Positions 1 through 7,882 of a stretch of DNA of 26,187 bases are shown piece by piece (position 1 is the first letter of the stretch; the number at the start of each line of letters is the position of its first letter). The notes beneath the pieces are model-generated. The model did not search any database and was not told where the DNA came from. It was given only the letters and a program-made list of their open reading frames with translations. Position numbers and translations under genes: made by a program. This DNA is from a bacterium (GTDB taxonomy: Bacteria; Patescibacteriota; Minisyncoccia; UBA6257; GWB1-50-10), in NCBI GenBank assembly GCA_021813265.1, contig JAKALF010000004.1, forward strand, positions 1 to 26,187. Reading direction: 5' to 3'.

Positions 1-7
1 GATCTAA

Positions 8-235
8 ATGTCCCTTGGGGATATCATTGACAAGAGCGTTCACGAAACCTTTGCCCGCTCCATTAATACCTCACTAACCCTGATTCTTGTTTTGGTCGCT
101 CTCCTTATATTCGGCCCCCCATCCTTGTTCTTCTTCATTTTGACGATTCTCGTGGGAACCGTTTTCGGAACGTATTCCTCCATATTTATAGCGAGTCCTC
201 TTTTATATCTCGCGGGCAGGTCGGTGGATAAGTAA
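8..235 (+). CDS. secF: Protein translocase subunit SecF, C-terminal part
   Basis: The 75 residues match the end of SecF, the membrane partner of SecD that uses the proton gradient to finish Sec-dependent export. The conserved stretch around SINTSLTLILVLVALLIFG is followed by GTYSSIFIASPLL, the last SecF transmembrane region, and a short tail ending in DK. Only the last two membrane segments are present because the window begins inside the gene. An in-frame TAA lies directly before this ATG (positions 5-7). The first codons in frame 1 (Asp-Leu-Asn-Val) would continue a SecF-like sequence, so either a frameshift lies at about 10-14 or the full gene enters in another way. The family call is secure; the 5' end is not. 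Confidence 0.8.
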   Translation: MSLGDIIDKSVHETFARSINTSLTLILVLVALLIFGPPSLFFFILTILVGTVFGTYSSIFIASPLLYLAGRSVDK

Positions 236-239
236 AAAG

Positions 240-268
240 TTGACTGTTTTTAAGTCCTGTGCTATCAT
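240..268 (+). promoter_or_regulatory. Promoter TTGACT-17-TATCAT
   Basis: A -35 TTGACT (240-245) and -10 TATCAT (263-268) are separated by the ideal 17 bases. The predicted transcription start is near 275, leaving about an 8-nt leader before the ATG at 283 and no room for a Shine-Dalgarno sequence. Confidence 0.65.
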
Positions 269-282
269 GACTTCCAGACTAT

Positions 283-1299
283 ATGATTAATATCGATCAA
301 TTTATAGAAAAACTTTTCGCGGATTTTACACCCAAACAAAAGAAGGTGATTTTTGGGCGTTTTGGCATTAAAAACGGAAAGCGGATAACACTCCAAGAAA
401 TTGGCAATGAATTGAATATTACCCGCGAGCGCGTTCGTCAAATTGAGGAACACGCCATGAAGAAGTTAAGCAAGACGGTTGAGGAAGGGATTCAAGATTT
501 CTTGAATACGGTAACCCAGTATCTTTCCGAATGCGGAGGTGTTCGAAAACACGATGAATTCATGGAAGATCTGAAGCAGAAATTCTTTTCCAATTCCAAT
601 GTTAAAAATCTTGAACAGAAACTCACGTTTCTTTTTCATACGGCAAAACAACCTTTGTATCATAAAGAAAATGACGCGACGCATGATTTTTGGTATGTTG
701 ATGAAGCCGCGAAAAAGAATTTCATGGATTTTGTCAAAAAAGTTACGCAGTTTTTCAAAACGACGAAGCGTGAAAAGATTTTAAATGAAAAAGCGCATCT
801 CAAAGAATTTCCCGATTTCGCTTCCTATCATTTTCTCTCTATCCCGAAACATTTCGGGAAAAACGTGTTCGGAGATTTTGGGTTGAAAAGTTGGCCCGAA
901 ATTGAACCTAAGACGATTCGCGACAAAGCGTACCTCACGCTTAAAAAACACGGCAAGCCCCTTCATTTTCAAGATATCGCGAGATATATTTCTCAATACG
1001 GAATTGATAAACGTCCCGCGCATATTCAAACCGTGCATAACGAACTCATCAAAGACGGGAGGTTTGTTCTCGTGGGGCGTGGCATGTATGGTCTTAGCGA
1101 ACAGGGATTTGAGCCTGGGACGGTAAAAGAAGTCATTGTCCGTCTTTTGAAAAAGCACGGGCCTCTTCAGGCTGACAGGGTTGTTTCTCTCGTAAATCAA
1201 CAGAGGTTTTTGAAACACAATACCATTCTCTTGAGTCTTCAAAACCGCCGTCATTTCAAAAAACTCGATGATGGAAGGTACCACGTCAAGGAGGCATAA
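283..1299 (+). CDS. Sigma-70 region 4-like / HARE-HTH transcription regulator
   Basis: The 338-residue protein starts with a sigma-70 region 4-like module at residues 10-65. Its recognition helix reads TLQEIGNELNITRERVRQIE, close to the -35-binding helix-turn-helix of primary sigma factors. Regions 1-3 are absent, so it cannot be a complete sigma factor. Residues 209-275 match the HARE-HTH winged helix of RNA polymerase delta subunits (HFQDIARYI, then QTVHNELIKDGRFVLVGRG). Residues 280-338 form a second winged-helix-like unit. The middle (about 70-205) is unassigned and charged. A promoter lies just upstream and the gene stands alone. The family suggests a DNA-binding, polymerase-associated regulator; its targets cannot be read from sequence. 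Confidence 0.75.
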   Translation: MINIDQFIEKLFADFTPKQKKVIFGRFGIKNGKRITLQEIGNELNITRERVRQIEEHAMKKLSKTVEEGIQDFLNTVTQYLSECGGVRKHDEFMEDLKQKFFSNSNVKNLEQKLTFLFHTAKQPLYHKENDATHDFWYVDEAAKKNFMDFVKKVTQFFKTTKREKILNEKAHLKEFPDFASYHFLSIPKHFGKNVFGDFGLKSWPEIEPKTIRDKAYLTLKKHGKPLHFQDIARYISQYGIDKRPAHIQTVHNELIKDGRFVLVGRGMYGLSEQGFEPGTVKEVIVRLLKKHGPLQADRVVSLVNQQRFLKHNTILLSLQNRRHFKKLDDGRYHVKEA

Positions 1300-1320
1300 G
1301 CGGAGCTTTTGTATTTGCGC

Positions 1321-1326
1321 TATAAT
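1321..1326 (+). promoter_or_regulatory. -10 element TATAAT
   Basis: A perfect TATAAT lies in the short gap after the sigma4/HARE gene. No convincing -35 is visible at 16-18 bases upstream. The predicted transcription start is near 1333, which is 8 nt before an in-frame TTG (1341) and 29 nt before the ATG (1362). Confidence 0.55.
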
Positions 1327-1361
1327 AGGGATGTGCGTTTTTGAGTCGCCACCATTCCCGT

Positions 1362-2744
1362 ATGCTTAAGGATTTTCTTAATCACATAGTCGTTTTCGTG
1401 GAAGAGTTTTTTAAAAAGGAAGAATCCTGGTTTTTTTTATTTTTCATCGCCACGGCAATTGTTATTCCTATTTTTGCCGTGAACGATCTTTGGGCCGCCA
1501 TCCTTTCTTTCATGTCTCTTACCTGGTGGTTTTGGATTTGTTCCCCTCTTTTTTTTCTTCTTCGAGCCGTGATCTTACATGTTCGCCAGGAACGATTTAA
1601 GCGAGGGATATCAACCGTGCTTTTTGAACTTCACATACCGCGGGAGATGGAGAAGAGCCCAAAATCCATGGAACAGATTCTCTCTACGCTCCAATCATTG
1701 AGAAGCGCTCCTCGATCAGTGGGTGATAGATATATTAAAGGCAAAGTCCCTCTCTGGTTTTCGTTTGAGCTCGTGAGTTTTGGGGGAAAGATGCGTTTCT
1801 TCGCGCGAACGCCCGAGGAGAGCAAAAACGTTCTTGAGGCGGCATTTTTTTCATACTATACCGATGTTGAATTAGTCGAGGTGAACGACTATATGGACGC
1901 GCTTCCCAAGAGTTTCGGAGAGCTTTACGATCAAGGAGGTGAGTTATGGGGAACGGAATATATTCTCGCCCGCGAGGCCGCGTATCCCATCAAAACGTAT
2001 ACTCATTTTGAAAATGACAGCGAGGCAAAACAAATCGACCCCATCTCCAACATGCTTGAGATTTTAGGGAAGGTTCGGCAGGGAGAAATTGTGGGAATTC
2101 ATATTCTCGCGCAACCCGCGGATTCCAAGTGGGCTGACGAATGGGAAGATTTTGTTGCCGAACTCAGGACTCCCAAGGTTGTTGATGTGGGAAAGGGGGA
2201 GGACAAAAAATCCGTTCCCGTTCATTCTCCCGGGAAAGAAGAATCTTTGAAAGAGGTTGAGAAAAATCTTTCAAAGCCCGCCTTTGAGAGTATTATCAGA
2301 GTTTTCTATTCTTCTCCCCGAACCATGTTTGCCGATGGATACGTGAAGAGCGGAATTTCGGGCGCGTTTAACCAATACAGCTCTCCCGCGTTTAACAGTT
2401 TCAAATCGAATTCTGACGCGGGAACCGGAATCAGCGGGTTCAAATTTTTTATGAAGGGCAAAAGAACGAATTATCGCAAAGAACTTTTCTTCCATAACTT
2501 GAGAAACAGAACGCTTCCTCCCGAAAGCTGGGTTGGAAAACTCCTTTCTTCATATCTTTTGGCTTTTAATTTCGCTTCCAAGAAGTTTATTATCAATATC
2601 GAATCCCTCGCTACCTTATTTCATCCTCCCGCCTCGCTTGTTCTCACGGCTCCCCACATGAAGCGGGTTGAAAGCAGAAAAACGGGACCCCAGTCCGGAC
2701 TCGATATTTTCGGAGAAGAGAAGGAAATTGAAAAGTTCACATAA
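1362..2744 (+). CDS. Membrane protein resembling the N-terminal domain of VirD4/HerA-type secretion ATPases
   Basis: The 460-residue protein opens with two or three hydrophobic segments (about residues 22-70). A soluble domain follows with the run LWFSFELVSFGGKMRFFART and a downstream segment ending VELVEVNDY. I associate this pattern with the domain before the ATPase of VirD4/TraD-like coupling proteins in CPR genomes (DUF8128-like). No Walker A or B motif is present, so this chain is not the ATPase itself. The start is chosen at ATG 1362; an in-frame TTG at 1341 would add seven residues. It is followed by two more membrane proteins in the same direction, suggesting an envelope or secretion-related unit. 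The family assignment comes from memory of related sequences and is moderate. Confidence 0.55.
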   Translation: MLKDFLNHIVVFVEEFFKKEESWFFLFFIATAIVIPIFAVNDLWAAILSFMSLTWWFWICSPLFFLLRAVILHVRQERFKRGISTVLFELHIPREMEKSPKSMEQILSTLQSLRSAPRSVGDRYIKGKVPLWFSFELVSFGGKMRFFARTPEESKNVLEAAFFSYYTDVELVEVNDYMDALPKSFGELYDQGGELWGTEYILAREAAYPIKTYTHFENDSEAKQIDPISNMLEILGKVRQGEIVGIHILAQPADSKWADEWEDFVAELRTPKVVDVGKGEDKKSVPVHSPGKEESLKEVEKNLSKPAFESIIRVFYSSPRTMFADGYVKSGISGAFNQYSSPAFNSFKSNSDAGTGISGFKFFMKGKRTNYRKELFFHNLRNRTLPPESWVGKLLSSYLLAFNFASKKFIINIESLATLFHPPASLVLTAPHMKRVESRKTGPQSGLDIFGEEKEIEKFT

Positions 2745-2748
2745 TCCC

Positions 2749-3258
2749 ATGGATATTATTCGCGCCATAGAGACCCTTCCTTGGAAAAACCTATTAGAGG
2801 AGGCTCGGGCTATTTTTATTTTTCTTGACGTTGTATTTTTTATCCTTCTTTGTTTTTTCGTGTATCGCGCGCTTTCCATGAGGCCCAAGTTTAAAACTTC
2901 AAGAAGTTATTTTGACAAACGCGTGGCTTTGAAGGAAGACAAAGAACTCAAGAAACGATGGAAGGATATTATGGAAAAATCGGTCCTCCATCCTCCTCAA
3001 TCCTATTCTCTCGCCATTATCGAAGCCGATACGTTTATAGACACCCTTCTCTCTCGCATGGGACTCGAGGGAGATACCATGAAAGAGAAGCTTGATCAGC
3101 TTGATCCTCAGGAAATCACGACACTCAATACCGTATGGCGCGTCCATCGCATACGAAACATGCTCGTTCATACTCCGGGGTTCACGCTCAAAGAATCCCA
3201 AGCGCGGGAAGTTCTTTTGGGATATGAATCTTTTTTGAAAGAGCTTGAGATTATATAG
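2749..3258 (+). CDS. Small membrane protein with HEPN-like RNxxxH motif
   Basis: The 169-residue protein has one transmembrane segment (about residues 21-41) and a helical cytoplasmic region. Residues 131-141 read RVHRIRNMLVH, which includes R136-N137 and H141, the RX4H spacing of HEPN-type domains; a closing helix follows (QAREVLLGYESFLKEL). The ATG is 4 bases after the preceding stop, so the genes are probably cotranscribed. A longer in-frame reading from 2668 would overlap the upstream gene and is not favoured. The function is unknown. The HEPN link rests on the motif and helical context only and could be a non-catalytic fold. The family seems to recur in Parcubacteria beside secretion-type genes, from memory. 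Confidence 0.6.
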   Translation: MDIIRAIETLPWKNLLEEARAIFIFLDVVFFILLCFFVYRALSMRPKFKTSRSYFDKRVALKEDKELKKRWKDIMEKSVLHPPQSYSLAIIEADTFIDTLLSRMGLEGDTMKEKLDQLDPQEITTLNTVWRVHRIRNMLVHTPGFTLKESQAREVLLGYESFLKELEII

Positions 3259-3264
3259 CCGATT

Positions 3265-3270
3265 TATGAT
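3265..3270 (+). promoter_or_regulatory. -10 element TATGAT
   Basis: TATGAT occurs at 3265-3270 and again, overlapping by one base, at 3270-3275. The first would start transcription near 3277, 8 nt before the ATG at 3285; the second almost at the ATG. No clear -35 is seen at the usual spacing. Confidence 0.4.
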
Positions 3271-3284
3271 ATGATTAGGTTCAT

Positions 3285-4895
3285 ATGAGCGTTTTACAAA
3301 AGAAACTTTTTCTTCAAGAAGGAGAATCCGTGGATGATATTTCTAAACGCATAGCCGCGGAAAAATCAAAACGCCTTATTCTCAGAATCCCCGAGGATTC
3401 TTTTATTTTTTCTTCCGAGGATTTTGGAGAGATAAAAAGAGTCGCTGAAAAGAAAAACAAAGAACTTGCCGTTGAATCCAAAGATGCTCTGGTTCTAAAG
3501 CGCGCCGAAGAAGCGGGTATTTCCGTTATAAACGTATCTCTTAGTTCTCACAAGCGTCCTTTTATGGATATTACTCCTAAAAGAGAAATCCGATTGGAGG
3601 AAAAAGAAAAAACCTTTCCCGACTTTTTTTCTTACGTGCGCGAGAAACATCATCCCGCGGTTCAGGGCACTCCCAAAGAAGAAAGCCGTATTGATGAAAC
3701 GGAAGAAACTCGGGAAGATTTTAGATTTGAGCGCTCTTATGAACGCAAAAAGGGAAGCAAGCGGTTTTTTCTTTTTTTAGGAATCATCGTGCTTGTTTTT
3801 TTGGGAGTCGCCGCGGGACTCTATTACGCTCTTCCCAAAGCGACGATCGTGATATCTCTTAAAAAGATACCCGTTGATTTTAATGAAACCATAGCCGTTT
3901 CAAGCAAGATATCGGAAGTGACGAGTACAAAAACCGGACTTGCTATTCCCGGAGAGCTTTTCACGGCTCATAGGAACCTTGAAATTCCTTTCACGTCAAC
4001 GAGTACGGAGCGCGTTGAAACAAAGGCGACGGGGAATCTTCTAGTGTATAACGCGTATAGTTCGGCTCCCCAAAAAATTGTCGCCACGACAAGGTTTGTT
4101 TCTCCTGATGGAAAGGTGTTTAGACTTGATAAGGCGACAACGATTCCCGGAGGCAAGGTCGTGAACAAGCGTCTTATTCCCTCATCCATTGAGGTTTCTG
4201 TTACGGCTGACAAAGCGGGAGAGGAATATAATATTCCTCCCGCGAAGCTCTGGACTATTCCTGGATTTAAGGGAAGTGATAAATATAACGGTTTTTACGC
4301 TGAATCAACCAAACCCATGACCGGAGGCTTTGTTGGAGAACGGCCGGTTCTTGGAAAAGATACCCACGCGGCGGAGGAAGCGATCTCGTCAGCTCTCAAA
4401 GAAGCTCTTGAAGGAGAGATGGCGGTTTTGATGTCGGGGAAATATACCCTTCTTTCGGGAGCATCATCCTTTGTTCTCGACAAACAAGATATCCAACCCT
4501 CGAAAAATAATCCCTCGGCCTTTAATTTATTTGGCGAGGCGAGCATGAAACAAATGGTTTTTGACGAAGGAACGCTGAAAGACGCCATTAGGGAGAAGAT
4601 AAGACCTTCAGGAGGAGAGACGCTTGATGTTTCTACCTTCACCCTTACCTACTCGCCCCCTAAAGTTAATCTTGATCTAGGGACCGAGCTTTTTAATGCA
4701 ACGGGAACGGTTGTTTTTGAAGAGCATGTTGATAAAGATGGGTTTTTGAAACGTATTCTGGGACTTTCCGAGGAAGATCTCAAGAAAACTGTTTTCGCGC
4801 TTCCGGGTCTTCAGAAAGCCAATATTTCGTTATGGCCCTTTTGGGTTCATACCGTTCCCACGAACGCGAACAGGGTTACCCTTACCTTTGAGTAG
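3285..4895 (+). CDS. Baseplate J-like membrane protein
   Basis: The 536-residue protein has a cytoplasmic N-terminal domain (1-90) and a charged linker (about 95-160). One transmembrane helix lies at 161-183, then a large external domain. That domain carries features of the baseplate-J/gp47 family as found in CPR genomes: [13 protein letters not shown], a following strand-rich region with [13 protein letters not shown], and [15 protein letters not shown]. In phages gp47/J proteins build the baseplate wedge. The CPR versions are single-pass membrane proteins of unknown role, and no phage genes are nearby here. The gene follows two other membrane proteins but has its own possible -10 element. 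The family call is moderately secure; the function is not known. Confidence 0.65.
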   Translation: MSVLQKKLFLQEGESVDDISKRIAAEKSKRLILRIPEDSFIFSSEDFGEIKRVAEKKNKELAVESKDALVLKRAEEAGISVINVSLSSHKRPFMDITPKREIRLEEKEKTFPDFFSYVREKHHPAVQGTPKEESRIDETEETREDFRFERSYERKKGSKRFFLFLGIIVLVFLGVAAGLYYALPKATIVISLKKIPVDFNETIAVSSKISEVTSTKTGLAIPGELFTAHRNLEIPFTSTSTERVETKATGNLLVYNAYSSAPQKIVATTRFVSPDGKVFRLDKATTIPGGKVVNKRLIPSSIEVSVTADKAGEEYNIPPAKLWTIPGFKGSDKYNGFYAESTKPMTGGFVGERPVLGKDTHAAEEAISSALKEALEGEMAVLMSGKYTLLSGASSFVLDKQDIQPSKNNPSAFNLFGEASMKQMVFDEGTLKDAIREKIRPSGGETLDVSTFTLTYSPPKVNLDLGTELFNATGTVVFEEHVDKDGFLKRILGLSEEDLKKTVFALPGLQKANISLWPFWVHTVPTNANRVTLTFE

Positions 4896-4901
4896 TTTTA
4901 T

Positions 4902-4930
4902 TTGACTTTTTATACATCCTTTCATATAAT
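4902..4930 (+). promoter_or_regulatory. Promoter of the infA-rpsI operon, TTGACT-17-TATAAT
   Basis: TTGACT (4902-4907) and TATAAT (4925-4930) with a 17-base spacer form the best promoter in the window. The predicted start is near 4937, giving an 18-nt leader to infA without a Shine-Dalgarno sequence. It is placed as expected for the major promoter of the ribosomal/RNA polymerase operon. Confidence 0.8.
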
Positions 4931-4954
4931 GGAACTCGTTTACCTCTATTATTA

Positions 4955-5179
4955 ATGCATTCAGATTCACAGGTACGAAAGGTTGAGGGTGTCGTGCATG
5001 AAGCCCTTCCCGGTCTCCTTTTCAGGGTGCTTCTTGATGGAGAAGAAAAACAAGAAGTTTTGGCTCATTTGGGAGGAAAGATGAAGATTCATAGGATCAG
5101 AGTGATACCGGGTGATAGGGTAGTGGTGGAGATGACTCCCTATGATGATCGTCGAGGAAGAATTGTACGGAGGTTATAA
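4955..5179 (+). CDS. infA: Translation initiation factor IF-1
   Basis: At 74 residues this is the normal length for IF-1, a single OB-fold protein that occupies the 30S A site during initiation. Recognisable elements are [16 protein letters not shown], the [19 protein letters not shown] core and the final [11 protein letters not shown]. It is the first gene of the operon and sits directly upstream of rpmJ, the usual bacterial order. The start is set by the fit to the family length and lies 18 nt from the predicted transcription start. Confidence 0.95.
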   Translation: MHSDSQVRKVEGVVHEALPGLLFRVLLDGEEKQEVLAHLGGKMKIHRIRVIPGDRVVVEMTPYDDRRGRIVRRL

Positions 5180-5187
5180 CCTATTGT

Positions 5188-5301
5188 ATGAAAGTCAGAG
5201 CGTCGGTTAAAAAAATATGCAAGAGTTGTAAAACCGTCCGTAGAAAGGGGCGGGTATACGTCATTTGCAAGAATAAAAAACATAAACAACGACAAGGATA
5301 A
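5188..5301 (+). CDS. rpmJ: 50S ribosomal protein bL36
   Basis: This 37-codon gene encodes a complete bL36 starting [19 protein letters not shown] and ending KHKQRQG. The zinc-binding ligands C11, C14, C27 and H32 are all present, so it is the zinc-binding type. bL36 binds domain VI of 23S rRNA near the peptidyl transferase region. It lies 8 bases after infA and 5 bases before rpsM, matching the conserved order. It is below the size that automatic gene finding usually keeps. Confidence 0.96.
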   Translation: MKVRASVKKICKSCKTVRRKGRVYVICKNKKHKQRQG

Positions 5302-5306
5302 TAATT

Positions 5307-5690
5307 ATGAGAATCGTAGGAACAACCATACCGGATGAAAAGCGGATTGATATCTCGCTTGCTTATGTTTACGGTATCGGCAGATCGCTCGCGGGAGTCA
5401 TTCTTGATAGCGCGAAGATTGAGAGGTCAAAGAGAACCAAAGATCTCACGTCCGAGGAAGTAAACAAAATTCAGTCCTATGTTGAAAAACATATTAAAGT
5501 TGAAGGAGAACTTCGTCAGGTTATAAGGCAAAACATTAATCGTTTGAAGGATATAAAGGCGTATCGGGGCGTCCGTCACGCGCGCAAACTCCCGGTTCGA
5601 GGTCAGCGAACGAAAACTAATTCTCGAACCGTGCGCGGAAATACCAGGAAAACCGCGGGAAGCGGAAAGAGGAAAGTTGAATTGAAATAA
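5307..5690 (+). CDS. rpsM: 30S ribosomal protein uS13
   Basis: The 127-residue protein has the uS13 landmarks: the N-terminal segment RIVGTTIPDEKRIDISLAYV, the helix-two-turn-helix around IGRSLAGVIL, then the RLKDIKAYRGVRHARKLPVR box. A basic C-terminal tail reaches into the 30S head. uS13 contacts the P-site tRNA and forms bridges to the large subunit. A weak AAGGA about 8 bases before the ATG is one of the few Shine-Dalgarno-like stretches in the operon. Confidence 0.97.
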   Translation: MRIVGTTIPDEKRIDISLAYVYGIGRSLAGVILDSAKIERSKRTKDLTSEEVNKIQSYVEKHIKVEGELRQVIRQNINRLKDIKAYRGVRHARKLPVRGQRTKTNSRTVRGNTRKTAGSGKRKVELK

Positions 5691-5694
5691 TCAT

Positions 5695-6150
5695 ATGGGA
5701 AAGAAAAAAGTAATTAAAAAATCACAGGATGAAGTTATTAAAGAGTCTGAAAAGACGTCTAACATTGTCGCTCAAAAAAGCGGACAGGTTTCAAAATCTT
5801 CCCGTATTGAAGAGGGGAGAGTATATATTCAGGCATCGTTCAATAACACCATTATTACCGTTACAGACTCGAAGGGAAATGTTGTCACATGGCTTTCCGC
5901 CGGATCTATCGGATTTAATGGTCCCAAGAAAGCAACGCCCTTCGCGGCGTCAAAGGTCGCTGAAGCGATTGCCGAAAAAGTCAAACGATCGGGTCCCTCG
6001 CGTATTAACATATTCGTGCGGGGCGTGGGAAAAGGAAGGGATTCGGCCGTTCGATCCCTTGCCGCTCGGGGATTTGACATTCTTTCCATTAAGGACGTGA
6101 CTCCCGTTCCTCATAACGGTCCGCGTCCCAGGAAACCCAGAAGAATCTAA
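5695..6150 (+). CDS. rpsK: 30S ribosomal protein uS11
   Basis: The 151-residue protein carries an N-terminal lysine- and serine-rich extension of about 35 residues before the conserved core. The core begins at GRVYIQASFNNTIITVTDSK and contains GFNGPKKATPFAAS and RDSAVRSLAARGFDILSIKDVTP, ending NGPRPRKPRRI. uS11 sits on the 30S platform at the E site. The extension makes it longer than the approximately 129-residue E. coli protein. It follows rpsM by 4 bases and precedes rpsD by 3. No Shine-Dalgarno sequence is visible. Confidence 0.97.
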   Translation: MGKKKVIKKSQDEVIKESEKTSNIVAQKSGQVSKSSRIEEGRVYIQASFNNTIITVTDSKGNVVTWLSAGSIGFNGPKKATPFAASKVAEAIAEKVKRSGPSRINIFVRGVGKGRDSAVRSLAARGFDILSIKDVTPVPHNGPRPRKPRRI

Positions 6151-6153
6151 ATC

Positions 6154-6756
6154 ATGAGAAGACAGATAAAAGAAAAGGTAGAACGATCATTGGGAACTCC
6201 GCTTTTTTTGAAAGCGCGGCGTTCTAATTCTCCGAAGTCCGCCCTTCTCAAAAAACCGTATGGTCCCGGACAGCACGGCCAGAAACGCAAGCGAGGCATT
6301 TCAGAGTACGCGAAGCAATTGAAGGAGAAACAGAAGATTCAAATATCCTTCGGTCTTACCAACAATCAGATGAGGTCCATTTTTAAAGAATCCAAGGAAA
6401 AGATTATAGACACTCTTCTTGGACGCCTTGATTATGTCACGTTTCTTTCGGGATACGCCGAATCTCCCCGTATCGCCCGTCAGATGGTTTCCCACGGGCA
6501 CATAACCGTAAATGGGAAGAAGATGACAATTTCTTCGTATCATGTTAAGGTAGGGGATGTTATTTCCGTTCGTGAAGAATCGCGATCTTCAAAACTCTTT
6601 TTAGAATTGGGGGAGCGCTTGAAAAAGAGTACGGCTCCTTCGTGGTTAAAAGTTGATTCGGAGCGTTTGAGGGTCGAGTGCGCGGGAATTCCATCGTCGG
6701 AAGACAGACAGTTTCCGTTTGATTTGGCTTTGGTGGGGCAATTTTATTCGCGATAA
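6154..6756 (+). CDS. rpsD: 30S ribosomal protein uS4
   Basis: The 200-residue protein has the uS4 signature KKPYGPGQHG (residues 34-43) and the S4 RNA-binding domain GRLDYVTFLSGYAESPRIAR...VSHGHITVNGK at about 89-125. The N-terminal region has no cysteines, so it is a zinc-free form. uS4 is a primary 16S rRNA binder that nucleates 30S assembly and lies at the mRNA entrance. Gene order rpsK-rpsD-rpoA is standard. The sequence between its stop and rpoA is only 16 bases. Confidence 0.97.
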   Translation: MRRQIKEKVERSLGTPLFLKARRSNSPKSALLKKPYGPGQHGQKRKRGISEYAKQLKEKQKIQISFGLTNNQMRSIFKESKEKIIDTLLGRLDYVTFLSGYAESPRIARQMVSHGHITVNGKKMTISSYHVKVGDVISVREESRSSKLFLELGERLKKSTAPSWLKVDSERLRVECAGIPSSEDRQFPFDLALVGQFYSR

Positions 6757-6772
6757 TTTTAATAATACCTAT

Positions 6773-7525
6773 ATGAAATATTCACATTTAAGCGAAACCG
6801 TTTCTATTAAAAAAGTTTCCGAAAGTAATACTGTCGGTGTTTTTCACGTGGAAGGATTGTATACCGGGTATGGCATGACATTAGGAAACAGCCTTCGGAG
6901 AGTTCTTCTCTCCTCGCTTCCCGGAGCCGCCATTACCCAGATTAAAGTCAAGGGAGTTGATCATGAGTTTTCCACCATCCCAGGGATGGTTGAAGACGTT
7001 GTCGAATTCTGCCTTAATTTGAAAAAGGTGCGTTTTCATTTTTATGCCGATGATCCTCAGGTTTTAACTCTCCATGTGAAGGGAGAGAAGGAAGTAACGT
7101 CGGGAGACATTCAATCGACAACTCTCGCGAAAGTTGTCGATCCCAATCTACGTCTCGCGACGCTCACGAAAAAGGGAGCCGATCTTGATATGGAACTTAC
7201 CGTCGAAAAGGGACTGGGATATGTTCCTTCCGAATCCCGTCGTTTGGAACGCCTTCCCGTCGGAACTATTGTTCTTGACGCCATCTTTTCTCCCGTGGTA
7301 CGCGTCGCGTTTTCAGTTGAAAACATGCGCGTGGGGGACAGAACCGATTTCAATCGTTTGTACATAGAACTTGAAACTGATGGAACGATTCACCCGTCCG
7401 AGGCGCTTCACAAGGCAAGTAATATTTTAAGAGATCATTTTGACAAAGTTTCCGCAATCGAGATTTCTAAAGAAGAAGATTCCGAAGAAGAGTCTGGAAA
7501 AAAAGAAAAGAAAAAGAAAAAATAG
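6773..7525 (+). CDS. rpoA: RNA polymerase subunit alpha lacking the C-terminal domain
   Basis: The first ~232 residues are a full alpha N-terminal domain, with YGMTLGNSLRRVLLSSLPGA, HEFSTIPGMVEDV and the closing GTIHPSEALHKASNILRDHF. This domain dimerises and binds beta and beta-prime. The chain then ends after an acidic and lysine-rich tail (EEDSEEESGKKEKKKKK) at residue 250. E. coli RpoA has 329 residues, with a DNA- and activator-binding C-terminal domain after about residue 249; nothing similar is present here. rplQ starts 4 bases after the stop, so no room exists for a shifted continuation. The start is placed at ATG 6773; an upstream non-ATG reading would overlap rpsD. Confidence 0.95.
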   Translation: MKYSHLSETVSIKKVSESNTVGVFHVEGLYTGYGMTLGNSLRRVLLSSLPGAAITQIKVKGVDHEFSTIPGMVEDVVEFCLNLKKVRFHFYADDPQVLTLHVKGEKEVTSGDIQSTTLAKVVDPNLRLATLTKKGADLDMELTVEKGLGYVPSESRRLERLPVGTIVLDAIFSPVVRVAFSVENMRVGDRTDFNRLYIELETDGTIHPSEALHKASNILRDHFDKVSAIEISKEEDSEEESGKKEKKKKK

Positions 7526-7528
7526 CGT

Positions 7529-7879
7529 ATGCGTCACCTAAAGAAAGGGAAAAAATTTGGATTAAAAGCGGGTCCGAGAAAAGCGTTCATGAGAAATTTG
7601 GCCGGCAACCTTATTCAGCAGGAACGCGTAACGACGACCGAAGCCCGAGCGAAAGAACTCAGGCGTTTTGTCGAACGCATGGTTACGCATGGGAAAAAGC
7701 AAAATATCGCTTCCCTACGTCTCCTTATAAGTCGTCTTCCTAAGAGCGCGGCGTACAAAGTGTATCATGATCTCGCTCCCCGGTATGGAGAGAGGAAGGG
7801 CGGATATACCCGTATTACCAAACAAACAAAGCGCAGAGTGCATGACGCGTCGAAAATGGCAACCATTGAATTTGTTTAA
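7529..7879 (+). CDS. rplQ: 50S ribosomal protein bL17
   Basis: The 116-residue protein starts MRHLKKGKKFGLKAGPRKA, then FMRNLAGNLIQQERVTTTEARAKELR. It ends with the RYGERKGGYTRITKQTKRRVHDASKMATIEFV module that defines bL17. The length is normal. bL17 lies near the peptide exit tunnel of the large subunit. It follows rpoA by 3 bases, the near-universal rpoA-rplQ pairing in bacteria, and precedes rplM by 3 bases. Confidence 0.97.
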   Translation: MRHLKKGKKFGLKAGPRKAFMRNLAGNLIQQERVTTTEARAKELRRFVERMVTHGKKQNIASLRLLISRLPKSAAYKVYHDLAPRYGERKGGYTRITKQTKRRVHDASKMATIEFV

Positions 7880-7882
7880 TCT

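Noticed and set aside
781..1284. Long minus-strand frame opposite the sigma4/HARE gene
   Set aside because: It lies wholly inside a plus-strand gene with recognised domains and resembles no family; a shadow frame.
3285..4895. Prophage baseplate gene
   Set aside because: The protein has its own membrane helix and no phage genes surround it; baseplate-J-like proteins of this kind occur in CPR core genomes.
6719..6772. Longer rpoA start upstream of ATG 6773
   Set aside because: It uses a non-ATG codon inside rpsD and adds residues not found at the start of alpha subunits.
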